Shown here: piece by piece, positions 1 to 7,018 of the stretch | Layout: every line of letters starts with the position of its first letter | Numbering within the stretch: position 1 is the first letter of the stretch | NCBI GenBank assembly: GCA_046081125.1 | Contig: JBJTVH010000015.1 | Span: forward strand, 1-8,149 | From: JBEIFW01 sp046081125 | GTDB taxonomy: Bacteria > Actinomycetota > Acidimicrobiia > Acidimicrobiales > Ilumatobacteraceae | Direction: 5' to 3' | DNA length: 8,149 nt | The notes under the pieces: model-generated | Database searches by the model: none | What the model saw: the letters and a program-made list of their open reading frames with translations, nothing else | Told to the model about the DNA's origin: nothing | Position numbers and translations under genes: made by a program

Positions 1-734
1 TGGCCGGGCTGGCCGATGCCGTGCACGGACCGGCCGCCGTGCTCGACGGGGAGGTGGTGGTGCTCGGGCCCGACGGCCGACCGAGCTTCGAGCGCCTCGC
101 GCGCGGCGAGGGCCCGGTCACCTACGTGGCCTTCGACGTGCTGTCGCTCGGCGGGATCGAGACCGTGGCGCTCCCCTACCGGGATCGGCGGCGGCTGCTC
201 GAGCAGCTCCTCGACCCGGGCCCACGTTGGCGGGTGACCCCGGCGCAGGTCGGTGACGGGGACGCGCTCGTGGCGGCGACCCGCTCGCTCGGCCTCGAAG
301 GGGTGATCGCGAAGCGGCTCGACAGCCCGTACCTCCCCGGCAAGCGGTCGGGGGCGTGGCGAAAGATCAAGCACCGCAAGGTCCAAGAGTTCGTCGTCGG
401 CGGTTGGCTGCCCGGCGGTGGGCCCCAGGGGATCGGGTCGTTGCTCGTCGGCCACCACGGCACGGCGGGGAGGCTGCACTGGTGTGGCGCAGTGGGCAGC
501 GGCCTCGACGAGGCCACCGCTCGGGGCCTTCGACCGCTCCTCGACGAGGGGGCACGAACCGACTCGCCGTTCGATCCTGCCCCCGACGTCGCCGGGGGCC
601 CCCGATGGTGTCACCCCGAACTCGTGGTGCAGGTGGCCTTCGCCGAGTGGACCGCCGAGGGTCGACTGCGGCACCCCGTCCTGCTCGGGCTGCGCGACGA
701 CGTCGACCCGGCGCAGGTCGTACGCGAGTCCTGA
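1..734 (+). CDS. ATP-dependent DNA ligase, LigC/LigD type, C-terminal part (5' end outside window)
   Basis: This is the end of an ATP-dependent DNA ligase, which seals DNA nicks through an enzyme-AMP intermediate; this family works in non-homologous end joining and related repair. The reading frame enters from the left edge (first full codon at 3), and the GTG at 21 is internal. Nucleotidyltransferase motifs follow in order: LDGEVVVL (motif III, about 42-65), VAFDVL (IIIa, about 126-143), EGVIAKR (IV, 297-317) and WRKIKHRK (V, 357-380). An OB-fold then runs to the stop, ending in RHPVLLGLRDD (motif VI). The adenylated lysine motif (KxDG) should lie just upstream of the window. The protein stops soon after the OB-fold, so it could be a stand-alone LigC or a LigD whose ligase domain is C-terminal. 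Which one cannot be decided without the upstream sequence. The gene is convergent with the lipoprotein gene. Confidence 0.93.
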   Translation, partial: AGLADAVHGPAAVLDGEVVVLGPDGRPSFERLARGEGPVTYVAFDVLSLGGIETVALPYRDRRRLLEQLLDPGPRWRVTPAQVGDGDALVAATRSLGLEGVIAKRLDSPYLPGKRSGAWRKIKHRKVQEFVVGGWLPGGGPQGIGSLLVGHHGTAGRLHWCGAVGSGLDEATARGLRPLLDEGARTDSPFDPAPDVAGGPRWCHPELVVQVAFAEWTAEGRLRHPVLLGLRDDVDPAQVVRES

Positions 735-744
735 CGCCGGTCAG
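731..744. terminator. Small inverted repeat spanning both convergent stop codons
   Basis: CTGAC-GCCG-GTCAG is a perfect 5-bp stem with a 4-base loop. It contains the TGA of the ligase (732-734) and, on the other strand, the TGA of the lipoprotein gene (741-743). Its position between convergent genes fits a short bidirectional transcript end. The stem is short and no U-tract follows on either strand, so a terminator role is only a guess. Confidence 0.2.
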
Positions 745-1457
745 CGGCCGCAGCGCGCGCCTGCGGAGCAGGCGTGGTCGAAGCTCGCCGTCAACTCGGC
801 GGTCGCGCCGCCCGGTTCCCCGAGCCGGGCGCGCACCGTGCCCGCGACCCGGCGGGTGTCGTGCGCTTGCAACTCGACTTCGCCGCTGACGACGCGCCAC
901 GGTCGGGGGTCGCCGGCGACGGCGACGAGCACGGTGAAGGTGCCGGGGGACCCTTCCGGTGTCACCGCATAGCGACCCGCACCCTCCCGAAATGCGGCGG
1001 CGGGGGTACCGGCACCGAGGAGCAGCAGCACCGAGGCCGCCCGGTCGTCACAGTTGATCGACAGCCCGGCCATGCCCGGCGCGGCGAGACCGTTGCGGAC
1101 CAACTCGGCAGCGTCGAACCACAGGCTGCTCGCTGCGGCAGTGGGACCGGCGGGGCGTTCGAGGGTTGCGTCCACCGCGCCCCGCAGGGTGCCCCGGCAC
1201 GCGATCGCCGGGGCAGGCGCCGACGACCCGGGAAGCACGGCCGCCGCCGCGGAGGTCGCGGACGGGGCCGTCGTCGTGGGAAGCGGGTCGCCCGCCGCCG
1301 TCGTCACGGGACCGACGGTCGGTGGCGGCAATGGCGTGGATGGGGCGGGAGGCGGCGCCACCGCCGAAGGCATCACCCGCGGACCCGGTTCCGATGCAGA
1401 CCCACCGCCGCACGCGCCGACGAGCAGCACCGCGGCGAGGGCGAAGAACGTCCGCAC
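741..1457 (-). CDS. Putative secreted lipoprotein of unrecognised family
   Basis: I do not recognise the family. The 238-residue protein begins with a short hydrophobic leader ending in the lipobox VGAC, so Cys16 is the likely lipidated residue and the protein is probably anchored on the outer face of the membrane. Residues about 17-85 are a low-complexity Gly/Ser then Pro/Ala/Thr linker. Residues about 86-238 look like a small beta-rich domain with Cys87, Cys136, Cys230 and Cys236, which could form two disulfides. The GTG at 1457 is the only usable start: a TAG lies four codons upstream in frame, and the leader begins immediately. No clear Shine-Dalgarno precedes it. A perfect hairpin (1449-1466) overlaps the start. 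The gene begins 29 bases after the atpC stop on the same strand, so read-through from the atp operon is possible. A functional link to ATP synthase is not shown. Confidence 0.82.
   Translation of the reverse strand: MRTFFALAAVLLVGACGGGSASEPGPRVMPSAVAPPPAPSTPLPPPTVGPVTTAAGDPLPTTTAPSATSAAAAVLPGSSAPAPAIACRGTLRGAVDATLERPAGPTAAASSLWFDAAELVRNGLAAPGMAGLSINCDDRAASVLLLLGAGTPAAAFREGAGRYAVTPEGSPGTFTVLVAVAGDPRPWRVVSGEVELQAHDTRRVAGTVRARLGEPGGATAELTASFDHACSAGARCGR
758..774. terminator. GC hairpin just past the ligase stop, inside the lipoprotein 3' end
   Basis: CGCCTGC (758-764) and GCAGGCG (768-774) form a perfect 7-bp stem with a GGA loop, starting 24 bases after the ligase stop. It could help end ligase transcripts. 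It also encodes part of the C-terminal Cys-containing tail of the convergent lipoprotein, and no U-run follows, so it may simply reflect high GC content. Confidence 0.2.
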
Positions 1458-1466
1458 GAGCGGACG
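1449..1466 (-). promoter_or_regulatory. Perfect hairpin spanning the lipoprotein start codon, after atpC
   Basis: On the transcribed strand CGTCCGC-TCGT-GCGGACG is a perfect, GC-rich 7-bp stem with a 4-base loop. The GTG start codon (1455-1457) lies across the loop and 3' arm. The stem is followed by TTCTTC. It begins about 20 bases after the atpC stop. It could act as a weak intrinsic terminator or attenuator at the end of the atp operon, or block ribosome access to the lipoprotein start. Neither role is proven. Confidence 0.4.
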
Positions 1467-1486
1467 CTATGGCAGGCCCGATCGGA

Positions 1487-1909
1487 TCAGTGTCCGACGG
1501 CGTTGAGGCCGCCCGCCGCGCTCAACCGAGCGTGGGCCCGACGCAGGGAGGACTCGACCTCGGCGTCGTGCTCGTGGCGCAGGGATTCCTCCGCCCGGGC
1601 CTTCGCCGCGCGCGCCCGGTCCACGTCGATCTGGTCGCCGAGTTCGGCCTGATCGGACAGCAGCGAGACCTTGTTGGCCGAGACCTCGACGAACCCGCCG
1701 TGCACGGCGACGTCGAGAACCCGGCCGTCGGCACGGGTGATCCTCGTGTGGCATTCGGTGAGGGCGGCCAGGAAGGGGGCGTGGCCGGGCAGGAAGGCGA
1801 TGTCGCCGCCCCCGAGGGTGCGGGTGATCACCATGGTCGCCTCACCGCTGTAGAGCACACGCTCCGGCGACACGACCTCCACCTGCATGACGGTGGACGA
1901 ACCGGCCAT
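1487..1909 (-). CDS. atpC: F1Fo ATP synthase subunit epsilon
   Basis: Epsilon is part of the F1 central stalk. It binds gamma and the c-ring and regulates ATP hydrolysis through its C-terminal helices. The 140-residue product has the N-terminal beta-sandwich (about 8-92), starting MQVEVVSPERVLYSGEA and including the family signature LPGHAPFLA. A charged helical tail of about 45 residues follows (RARAAKARAEESLRHEHD...), so both usual domains are present. The start at 1909 lies 6 bases after the atpD stop. An in-frame ATG at 1888 (MQVEVV) would also give a normal protein; neither start has a strong Shine-Dalgarno, so the first seven residues are uncertain. It is the last gene of the atp operon proper. 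Confidence 0.96.
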   Translation of the reverse strand: MAGSSTVMQVEVVSPERVLYSGEATMVITRTLGGGDIAFLPGHAPFLAALTECHTRITRADGRVLDVAVHGGFVEVSANKVSLLSDQAELGDQIDVDRARAAKARAEESLRHEHDAEVESSLRRAHARLSAAGGLNAVGH

Positions 1910-1915
1910 CGCGGA

Positions 1916-3361
1916 TCAGGCCCCCGCCTGCTTGCGCAGGGCGTCGGCCTTGGCCAGCACCTGCTCGATGCCACCGACGTTGAGGAACGCCTGCTCGGGC
2001 ACGTCGTCGAGTTCGCCGTTCACGACGGCTTCGAACGACTCGACCGTCTCCGTGACCGGCACCGTCTCACCGGACACGCCCGTGAAGACCTCGGCGACGT
2101 AGAACGGCTGCGACAGGAACCGCTGGACCTTTCGGGCCCGGTTCACGGTGAGCCGGTCCTCTTCGGAGAGCTCGTCGAGACCGAGGATGGCGATGATGTC
2201 CTGCAGTTCCTTGTACCGCTGCAGCGTCTCCTGCACGCGACGAGCCACCGTGTAGTGGCGATCGCCGACGACCTCGGGGGCGAGGATCGTGGAGGTGGAC
2301 GCCAGCGGATCCACCGCCGGGTAGATCCCGAGCGCCGCCACCTGGCGGGAAAGCTCGGTGGTGGCGTCGAGGTGCGTGAAGGTGGTGAACGGCGCCGGGT
2401 CCGTGTAGTCGTCGGCGGGCACGTACACCGCCTGGAGCGAGGTGATCGACCGCCCGCGGGTGGAGGTGATGCGCTCCTGGAGCTGGCCCATCTCGTCGGC
2501 CAGGGTGGGCTGGTAGCCCACCGCCGAGGGCATACGGCCGAGCAGGGTGGACACCTCGGAACCGGCCTGGACGAACCGGAAGATGTTGTCCACGAACAAC
2601 AGCACGTCCTGGTTCTGGACGTCGCGGAAGTACTCGGCCATCGTCAAGGCCGACAGCGCGACCCGCAGGCGCACGCCCGGCGGCTCGTCCATCTGGCCGA
2701 ACACGAGGGCGGCCTTCTCGTACACGCCCGACTCCTGCATTTCGAGCCGCAGGTCGGTGCCCTCACGGGTGCGCTCGCCGACCCCGGCGAACACCGACAC
2801 ACCACCGTGGTTCTGGGCGACACGGCGGATCATCTCGGTGATGAGCACCGTCTTGCCTACGCCGGCGCCACCGAACAGGCCGATCTTGCCGCCCTGGAGG
2901 TACGGGGTGAGCAGGTCGATGACCTTGATCCCGGTCTCGAACATGCGGGCCCGAGGTTCGAGGCTGTCGAACGAGGGGGCGTCACGGTGGATGTCCCAGC
3001 GCTCGACCCCGTCGGCGTAGCCCGGCTCGGCGTCGAGGACCTCGCCCCAGACGTTCCACACGTGGCCGAGCACCTTGTCGCCCACCGGGACGGCGAGGCC
3101 GCGGCCGGTGTTGCGCACCGGCGTGCCACGTACGAGGCCGTCGGTCGGCTTGAGGCACACGGCGCGCACCCGGCCGTGGCCGAGCTGCTGGGCCACCTCG
3201 GCGAGCACGGCGATGTCGTTGCCCTGCACGGTGATCGTCATCTCGACGGCGGTGTTGATGTCCGGCACGGCGTCGGGCGGGAACTCGACGTCGACCACGG
3301 GGCCGGCGATGGCGACGACGCGGCCGTCCTTCAGTTTGGTGGTGGGCTCGGTCATGGTCAT
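1916..3361 (-). CDS. atpD: F1Fo ATP synthase subunit beta (catalytic)
   Basis: Beta carries the three catalytic sites that make ATP from ADP and phosphate. The 481-residue protein is full length for the family. Visible landmarks are the N-terminal beta-barrel (about 12-85), the Walker A motif GGAGVGKT (164-171), GERTREG with the catalytic Glu196, the Walker B strand LLFVDNIFRF, the nucleotide-site segment PSAVGYQPTLADEMG, and the DELSEED loop (396-402) that pushes on gamma. The start was set at the ATG at 3361 (MTMTEP) because AGGAG lies 9 bases upstream of it. The ATG at 3355 would be 15 bases away. A longer reading to 3523 runs back into atpG and shows no beta-like sequence. The gap to atpG is 34 bases. 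No anomalies are visible. Confidence 0.98.
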   Translation of the reverse strand: MTMTEPTTKLKDGRVVAIAGPVVDVEFPPDAVPDINTAVEMTITVQGNDIAVLAEVAQQLGHGRVRAVCLKPTDGLVRGTPVRNTGRGLAVPVGDKVLGHVWNVWGEVLDAEPGYADGVERWDIHRDAPSFDSLEPRARMFETGIKVIDLLTPYLQGGKIGLFGGAGVGKTVLITEMIRRVAQNHGGVSVFAGVGERTREGTDLRLEMQESGVYEKAALVFGQMDEPPGVRLRVALSALTMAEYFRDVQNQDVLLFVDNIFRFVQAGSEVSTLLGRMPSAVGYQPTLADEMGQLQERITSTRGRSITSLQAVYVPADDYTDPAPFTTFTHLDATTELSRQVAALGIYPAVDPLASTSTILAPEVVGDRHYTVARRVQETLQRYKELQDIIAILGLDELSEEDRLTVNRARKVQRFLSQPFYVAEVFTGVSGETVPVTETVESFEAVVNGELDDVPEQAFLNVGGIEQVLAKADALRKQAGA

Positions 3362-3370
3362 GGGACGAAG

Positions 3371-3375
3371 CTCCT
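3371..3375 (-). promoter_or_regulatory. Shine-Dalgarno of atpD
   Basis: AGGAG on the minus strand, 9 bases before the ATG at 3361. It decides between the two neighbouring ATG codons (3361 and 3355) and rules out the upstream in-frame extension. Confidence 0.7.
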
Positions 3376-3395
3376 GGATGGTGGTCGCGTGAGTG

Positions 3396-4343
3396 CTAGG
3401 AGAGGACGGGGCCGTCGAGCTGCAGGAGGGTGAACGACGCGTCTCGCGCGTCGTCGGCGGCGAGGGCCTCGGCGCCGCCCACGATCTCCATGATCTCGGT
3501 CGTGATCGCGTCCTGACGGGCACGGTTCATGACTCGGGTGAGGTTCTTGATGAGTTCCTCGGCGTTGTCGGTGGCGGCCTTCATCGCTCGCTGGCGGGCC
3601 GCCTGCTCCGACGCCGCAGCGTTGAGCAACGCAGCGTACGTACGGGCCTCGATATAGCGAGGCACCAATGAATCGAGGATGGTCGACGGATCCGGCTCGA
3701 ACTCGTACGACGAGTTCGGCGCCGCGTCCGGGCGGCCGTCGCCACCGGCCATGATCTCCCGGTCGAGGGGAACCAGCGGCCGCATGACGACCTCCTGGTA
3801 CCCGGCGGAGACGAAGCGGGTGTAGATCAGCAGAATGCGGTCGGCTTCGCCGGACAGGTACAGCGCCATCGCCCGTCGGGCGATCGACTGCGCATCGGCG
3901 TAGGTGGGCTGCTCGGAGAAGCCGCTGAAGCGGTCCGCGATCTTGTAGTTGCGGAACCGGAAGTAGTTCTGGGCCTTGCGACCGACGGTGACCAGTTCGT
4001 AGTCACGGCCGGCGAGCACATCGGCTTTGATCTGACCCTCGGTGGCACGCAACACCATGGCGTTATAGCCCCCGCACAGCCCGCGGTCGGCCGACACGGG
4101 GACGTAGCAAACCTTGCGGACCTCACGGGGCGCGAGGAGCGGCGAGGACGCCTCGCCACCTGCGGCGGCCAGGTCGCGCACGACAGCGGTGATCTGATCG
4201 GCGTACGGCACCGCCTGAGCGACCCGCTGCTGGGCCTTGGCGATGCGCGACGCCGCGATCAACTCCATGGCGCGCGTGATCTTCTTGGTGGCCTGCACCG
4301 AACGGATGCGGCTCCTGAGGATGCGTTCCTGACCTCCGGCCAT
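3396..4343 (-). CDS. atpG: F1Fo ATP synthase subunit gamma
   Basis: Gamma is the rotating central shaft that couples proton flow through the c-ring to the catalytic beta subunits. The 315-residue product is near the usual family length. The N-terminal helix (about 5-58) carries the conserved stretch IRSVQATKKITRAMELIAAS. The Rossmann-like middle domain has SADRGLCGGYN (84-94). The C-terminal helix (about 228-292) ends with the signature NRARQDAITTEIMEIVGGA. A Gly/Pro/Asp-rich loop around 199-216 sits where gamma length commonly varies. It starts 9 bases after the atpA stop, with AGGAG (4350-4354) overlapping that TAG and ending 6 bases before the ATG. Translation is therefore probably coupled to atpA. 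Confidence 0.97.
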   Translation of the reverse strand: MAGGQERILRSRIRSVQATKKITRAMELIAASRIAKAQQRVAQAVPYADQITAVVRDLAAAGGEASSPLLAPREVRKVCYVPVSADRGLCGGYNAMVLRATEGQIKADVLAGRDYELVTVGRKAQNYFRFRNYKIADRFSGFSEQPTYADAQSIARRAMALYLSGEADRILLIYTRFVSAGYQEVVMRPLVPLDREIMAGGDGRPDAAPNSSYEFEPDPSTILDSLVPRYIEARTYAALLNAAASEQAARQRAMKAATDNAEELIKNLTRVMNRARQDAITTEIMEIVGGAEALAADDARDASFTLLQLDGPVLS

Positions 4344-4349
4344 GCGGCG

Positions 4350-4354
4350 CTCCT
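4350..4354 (-). promoter_or_regulatory. Shine-Dalgarno of atpG overlapping the atpA stop codon
   Basis: AGGAG with a 6-base spacer to the ATG at 4343. It shares bases with the TAG of atpA (4353-4355), so a ribosome ending atpA sits on the atpG initiation site. Confidence 0.65.
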
Positions 4355-5946
4355 ACTCCGTGCGCAGCGTCTTGCCGGAGGTGGCGTCGTGGACACCCTC
4401 GGAGGACGTCTTGGTCGGGTCCGTATCGTGGCCAGCGGCAACGTTCACGACGAACGCCGCCTTGAACTGAGCCACCGTGTCGCCCAGACCAGCCGGGAGG
4501 GCCTTGGTCTGGCGGATCTCGTCGAGCAGGGAGCGGAACCGGGTGCGGAAGGCCTCGAGGAGCTCGGCCTCGAAGCGCCGAACGTGCTCGACCGGCAAGT
4601 CGTCGAGATAGCCGTTGGTGCCGGCGAAGATGGTGACGACCTGCTCCTCCACGGGCATCGGGCTGTTCTGCGGCTGCTTGAGCAGTTCGACGAGGCGGTA
4701 ACCCCGCTCGAGTTGTGCCTTGGACACCAAGTCGAGTTCGGACCCGAACGTGGCGAACGCTTCGAGCTCACGGAACTGGGCGAGATCGAGCTTCAGGGTG
4801 CCGGCTACGGACTTCATCGCCTTGATCTGCGCCGCGCCACCGACCCGGGACACCGAGATGCCCACGTCGACCGCCGGGCGTACGCCCGACTTGAACAGCG
4901 CGTCCTGGAGGTAGATCTGGCCGTCGGTAATCGAGATCACGTTGGTCGGGATGTAGGCCGACACGTCGCCACCCTTGGTCTCGATGACCGGTAGCGCCGT
5001 GAGCGACCCGGCCCCGAGGGCGTCGGAAAGCTTCGCGGCCCGCTCGAGGAGACGGGAGTGCAAATAGAACACGTCGCCCGGGTACGCCTCACGGCCCGGC
5101 GGCCGCCGCAGCAGCAGCGACAGCTGGCGGTACGCCTCGGCTTGCTTGGAGAGGTCGTCGTAGACCACGAGGGCGTGCTCGCCGTTCTCCATCCAGTGCT
5201 GGCCCATGGCGCAGCCGCCGTACGGGGCGAGGTACTTGAACGGCGCCGGGTCGGTCGCCGATGCGACGACCACGACCGTGTACTCCATCGCCCCGGCCTG
5301 GCGCAGGTTCTACGGTCTGGGCGACCGTCGAGGCCTTCTGGCCGCAGGCGACGTAGATGCACTTCACGCCCTGACCCTTCTGGTTGAGGATCGTGTCGAT
5401 CGCGACCGAGGTCTTCCCGGTCTTGCGGTCGCCGATGATCAGCTCCCGCTGGCCCCGTCCGATCGGCGTCATGGCGTCGACGGCCTTGATGCCGGTCTGC
5501 ATCGGCTCGTGCACGGGCTTGCGGCCCATGATCGAGGGCGCCTGGATCTCCATGCGTCGGGGCTGGACGTTCGTCAGTGCTCCCCGGCCGTCGATCGGCT
5601 CGCCGAGGGCGGACACGACCCGGCCGAGCAGGCCGTCGCCGACGGGCACCGAGAGGATCCGGCCGGTCGCTTTGACCGCCTGGCCTTCGGCGATGCCCTC
5701 GGTGTCCCCCAGCACGACGGCGCCGATCGACTCCTCGTCGAGGTTCAACGCCAAGCCGAGCGTGCCGTTCTCGAACTCGAGCAGTTCGTTGACGGCGGCG
5801 CCGGGCAGGCCGGAAACACGGGCGATGCCGTCACCGATCTCGGTGATCCGGCCCACGGTGCGGGCCTCGAGGGTGGGCTCGAAGCCTTCGAGGTTCCGCT
5901 TCAGCGCCGCAGCGATGTCGGCGGCGGAGATGGTCAGCTCTGCCAT
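4353..5946 (-). CDS. atpA: F1Fo ATP synthase subunit alpha, interrupted by a frameshift
   Basis: Alpha alternates with beta in the F1 head and holds the non-catalytic nucleotide sites. As written, the gene is split. Codons 1-213 run from the ATG at 5946 to a GAA at 5308-5310, including the barrel and the Walker A motif GDRKTGKT (172-179). The rest reads in another frame from 5306 to the TAG at 4353. It includes GAMEYTVVV, the arginine finger in GISVSRVGG (Arg codon 4845-4847) and the C-terminal helical domain with GTNGYLDDLP. Without repair, the first frame would add 72 unrelated Ala/Arg/Pro-rich residues and stop at 5089. Restoring two bases gives a normal 531-residue alpha. AGGAG (5952-5956) overlaps the atpH stop and lies 5 bases before the ATG. 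An essential gene with both halves so well conserved suggests a sequence error rather than a dead gene. Confidence 0.95.
5304..5313 (-). other. Frameshift site in atpA (apparent 2-base deletion)
   Basis: The minus strand reads ACC GTA GAA C CTG CGC: only one base lies between the Glu codon and the next conserved Leu codon. The family has one residue between them (TVE-x-LRQAGAMEYT). Inserting CG between forward positions 5311 and 5312 gives ACC GTC GAG AAC CTG CGC, that is T-V-E-N-L-R, and restores the frame. GTA and GAA look unusual in this gene, where C- or G-ending codons dominate, and the repair turns them into GTC and GAG. This supports a CG dinucleotide lost at this spot. Confidence 0.85.
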
Positions 5947-5951
5947 GGGGG

Positions 5952-5956
5952 CTCCT
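5952..5956 (-). promoter_or_regulatory. Shine-Dalgarno of atpA overlapping the atpH stop codon
   Basis: AGGAG with a 5-base spacer (all C on the coding strand) to the ATG at 5946. It shares bases with the TAG of atpH (5955-5957). Confidence 0.65.
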
Positions 5957-6479
5957 AGAGACGGGACGTGAGCTGGTCGAGACGGGAGCGAACGCTGCCG
6001 TCGATGACGGTGTCGCCGACCTGGGCGACGATGCCGCCGAGGATCGACGGGTCGATGACGACCTTCAGGGTGACGGCCTGTCCGGTCGCATTTGCGAGTG
6101 CGGCGGCGAGCCGCTCACGCTGGTCGTCGGAAAGGGGGACGGCGCTGCGGACCTCGGCGACCGCCAGGTTCTTCGCACCAGCGGCCCGGTGCACGAGGCG
6201 GTCGATGATCTCCGGCAGGTCCCGGCCGCGACCGGCGCCGACGACGAAGCTGAGCAGCGCCGTGGTGGTGACCGAGGCCTTCCCACCCAGGACGTCTTCG
6301 ACGATCGACTGCCGGCGGGCCGCCGGGATCAGCTCGTCGGTCAGCGCAGTGCGCAGTGCGTCGGAGCCCTCGAGCGCCCGGGCGAACCGGAACAGCTCGT
6401 CCTCGACCTCGTCGAGGTTGCCCTCGCCTTGTGCCACGGAGAACAGGGCGTTTGCGTAGGCGTCGATGCGGTCACTCAT
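5955..6479 (-). CDS. atpH: F1Fo ATP synthase subunit delta
   Basis: Delta (OSCP in mitochondria) joins the top of the F1 head to the b-type stalk. The 174-residue product has the usual length and both parts. The N-terminal helical bundle (about 1-105) starts MSDRIDAYANALFSVAQ, with DEVEDELFRFARALE. The C-terminal domain carries PLSDDQRERLAAALA and ends with the signature DPSILGGIVAQVGDTVIDGSVRSRLDQL. The DEVEDxLFRF segment and the C-terminal signature resemble, from memory, the delta half of the mycobacterial b-delta fusion, but here delta is a separate gene. Its ATG overlaps the TGA of the preceding b-type gene (ATGA, 6476-6479), with no strong Shine-Dalgarno, which suggests translational coupling. 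Confidence 0.96.
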   Translation of the reverse strand: MSDRIDAYANALFSVAQGEGNLDEVEDELFRFARALEGSDALRTALTDELIPAARRQSIVEDVLGGKASVTTTALLSFVVGAGRGRDLPEIIDRLVHRAAGAKNLAVAEVRSAVPLSDDQRERLAAALANATGQAVTLKVVIDPSILGGIVAQVGDTVIDGSVRSRLDQLTSRL

Positions 6480-7018
6480 CGGGAGGCCCCCACTCGGACG
6501 ATGAACTGTTCGACGAGGTCACGCTGCGTGGAGTCGTCGAGTTGGCTGGACACGAGCCGGCGGGTGGCCGCCGCGGCGATCGCGGCGACCTCGGCCTGCA
6601 CCTCTCCGGCGAGCCGGCTCTGGCCGACGGACAGGTCGGCCGCCGCCTTGGCCTCGAGCTCGACCGCCTCGGCGTCGAGCCGAGCCCGTCCGTCGACGAG
6701 CAGTTGGGCGGCCTGAGCGTCGGCCTCGGCCAGCAGGCGGGCCCGTTCGGCCTCGATGTCGCCGAGTTGCGACCGGATGGTGGTGGCCGCCTGCTGGGCC
6801 GCCTGCCGAGCGTCGGCGGCACCGCGGAGGTCCTTGTCGATCCGCTCGGTGCGGGCGGCGAAGGCCTTCTTGAACTGTGGGAGAGCGAACTTCCACAGGG
6901 CGCCAAAGACCAGCACGAACGCGAGACCACCCCAGATGATCTCTTTCGTCTCCGGGAAGAGCCAGTGATGGCTCTCGAAGGCGCCTTCGGCTGCGAGGAC
7001 ACTCGACCGCACGCTCAT
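6476..7018 (-). CDS. atpF: F1Fo ATP synthase second b-type subunit (b/b')
   Basis: This is a peripheral-stalk b-type subunit holding F1 against the membrane part. The 180-residue protein has a short N-terminus, one membrane segment (about 27-48, EIIWGGLAFVLVFGALWKF) and then a long charged coiled coil rich in Ala, Arg and Glu (about 50-155). The C-terminus is TQRDLVEQFIVRVG, which would contact delta. It overlaps its neighbours by four bases on both sides: its ATG with the atpF TGA (7015-7018), and its TGA with the atpH ATG (6476-6479). It is the second of two b-type genes in the operon, so the stalk is probably a b/b' heterodimer. Which of the two counts as b' is not certain, since both have the P-x-x-x-E-I-(I/L)-W lead-in to the membrane helix typical of actinobacterial b. 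Confidence 0.93.
   Translation of the reverse strand: MSVRSSVLAAEGAFESHHWLFPETKEIIWGGLAFVLVFGALWKFALPQFKKAFAARTERIDKDLRGAADARQAAQQAATTIRSQLGDIEAERARLLAEADAQAAQLLVDGRARLDAEAVELEAKAAADLSVGQSRLAGEVQAEVAAIAAAATRRLVSSQLDDSTQRDLVEQFIVRVGASR

Noticed and set aside
1478..1485. CCGATCGG palindrome between atpC and the lipoprotein gene
   Set aside because: An 8-base palindrome is expected by chance in GC-rich sequence, and there is no repeat or flanking pattern to suggest an operator.
774..1652. 292-residue plus-strand frame opposite the lipoprotein gene
   Set aside because: Arg/Gly-rich antisense translation with no motifs. The minus-strand frame has a proper signal peptide and lipobox and fits neatly between its neighbours.
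1166..3433. 755-residue open frame on the plus strand, opposite atpD and atpC
   Set aside because: It mirrors the codon structure of atpD and atpC. The translation is a His/Gly/Asp/Arg-rich composition typical of antisense frames in GC-rich genes, with no recognisable domain, while the minus strand encodes clear AtpD and AtpC.
3362..3523. N-terminal extension of atpD to an upstream ATG at 3523
   Set aside because: The added residues are the out-of-frame reading of atpG (Arg/Ser/Pro-rich). The AGGAG before 3361 and the family N-terminus support the shorter protein.
4353..5288. C-terminal half of atpA as an independent gene starting at the ATG at 5288
   Set aside because: The Met is the conserved internal Met of GAMEYT, no Shine-Dalgarno precedes it, and conserved alpha sequence continues upstream in the same frame to 5306.
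5304..5313. Programmed ribosomal frameshifting in atpA
   Set aside because: There is no slippery heptamer, no obvious stimulatory structure and no family precedent that I know. A simple two-base loss explains the data better.
5206..5958. 250-residue plus-strand frame opposite atpA
   Set aside because: Antisense shadow of the alpha-subunit gene; no domain is visible and the composition is biased.
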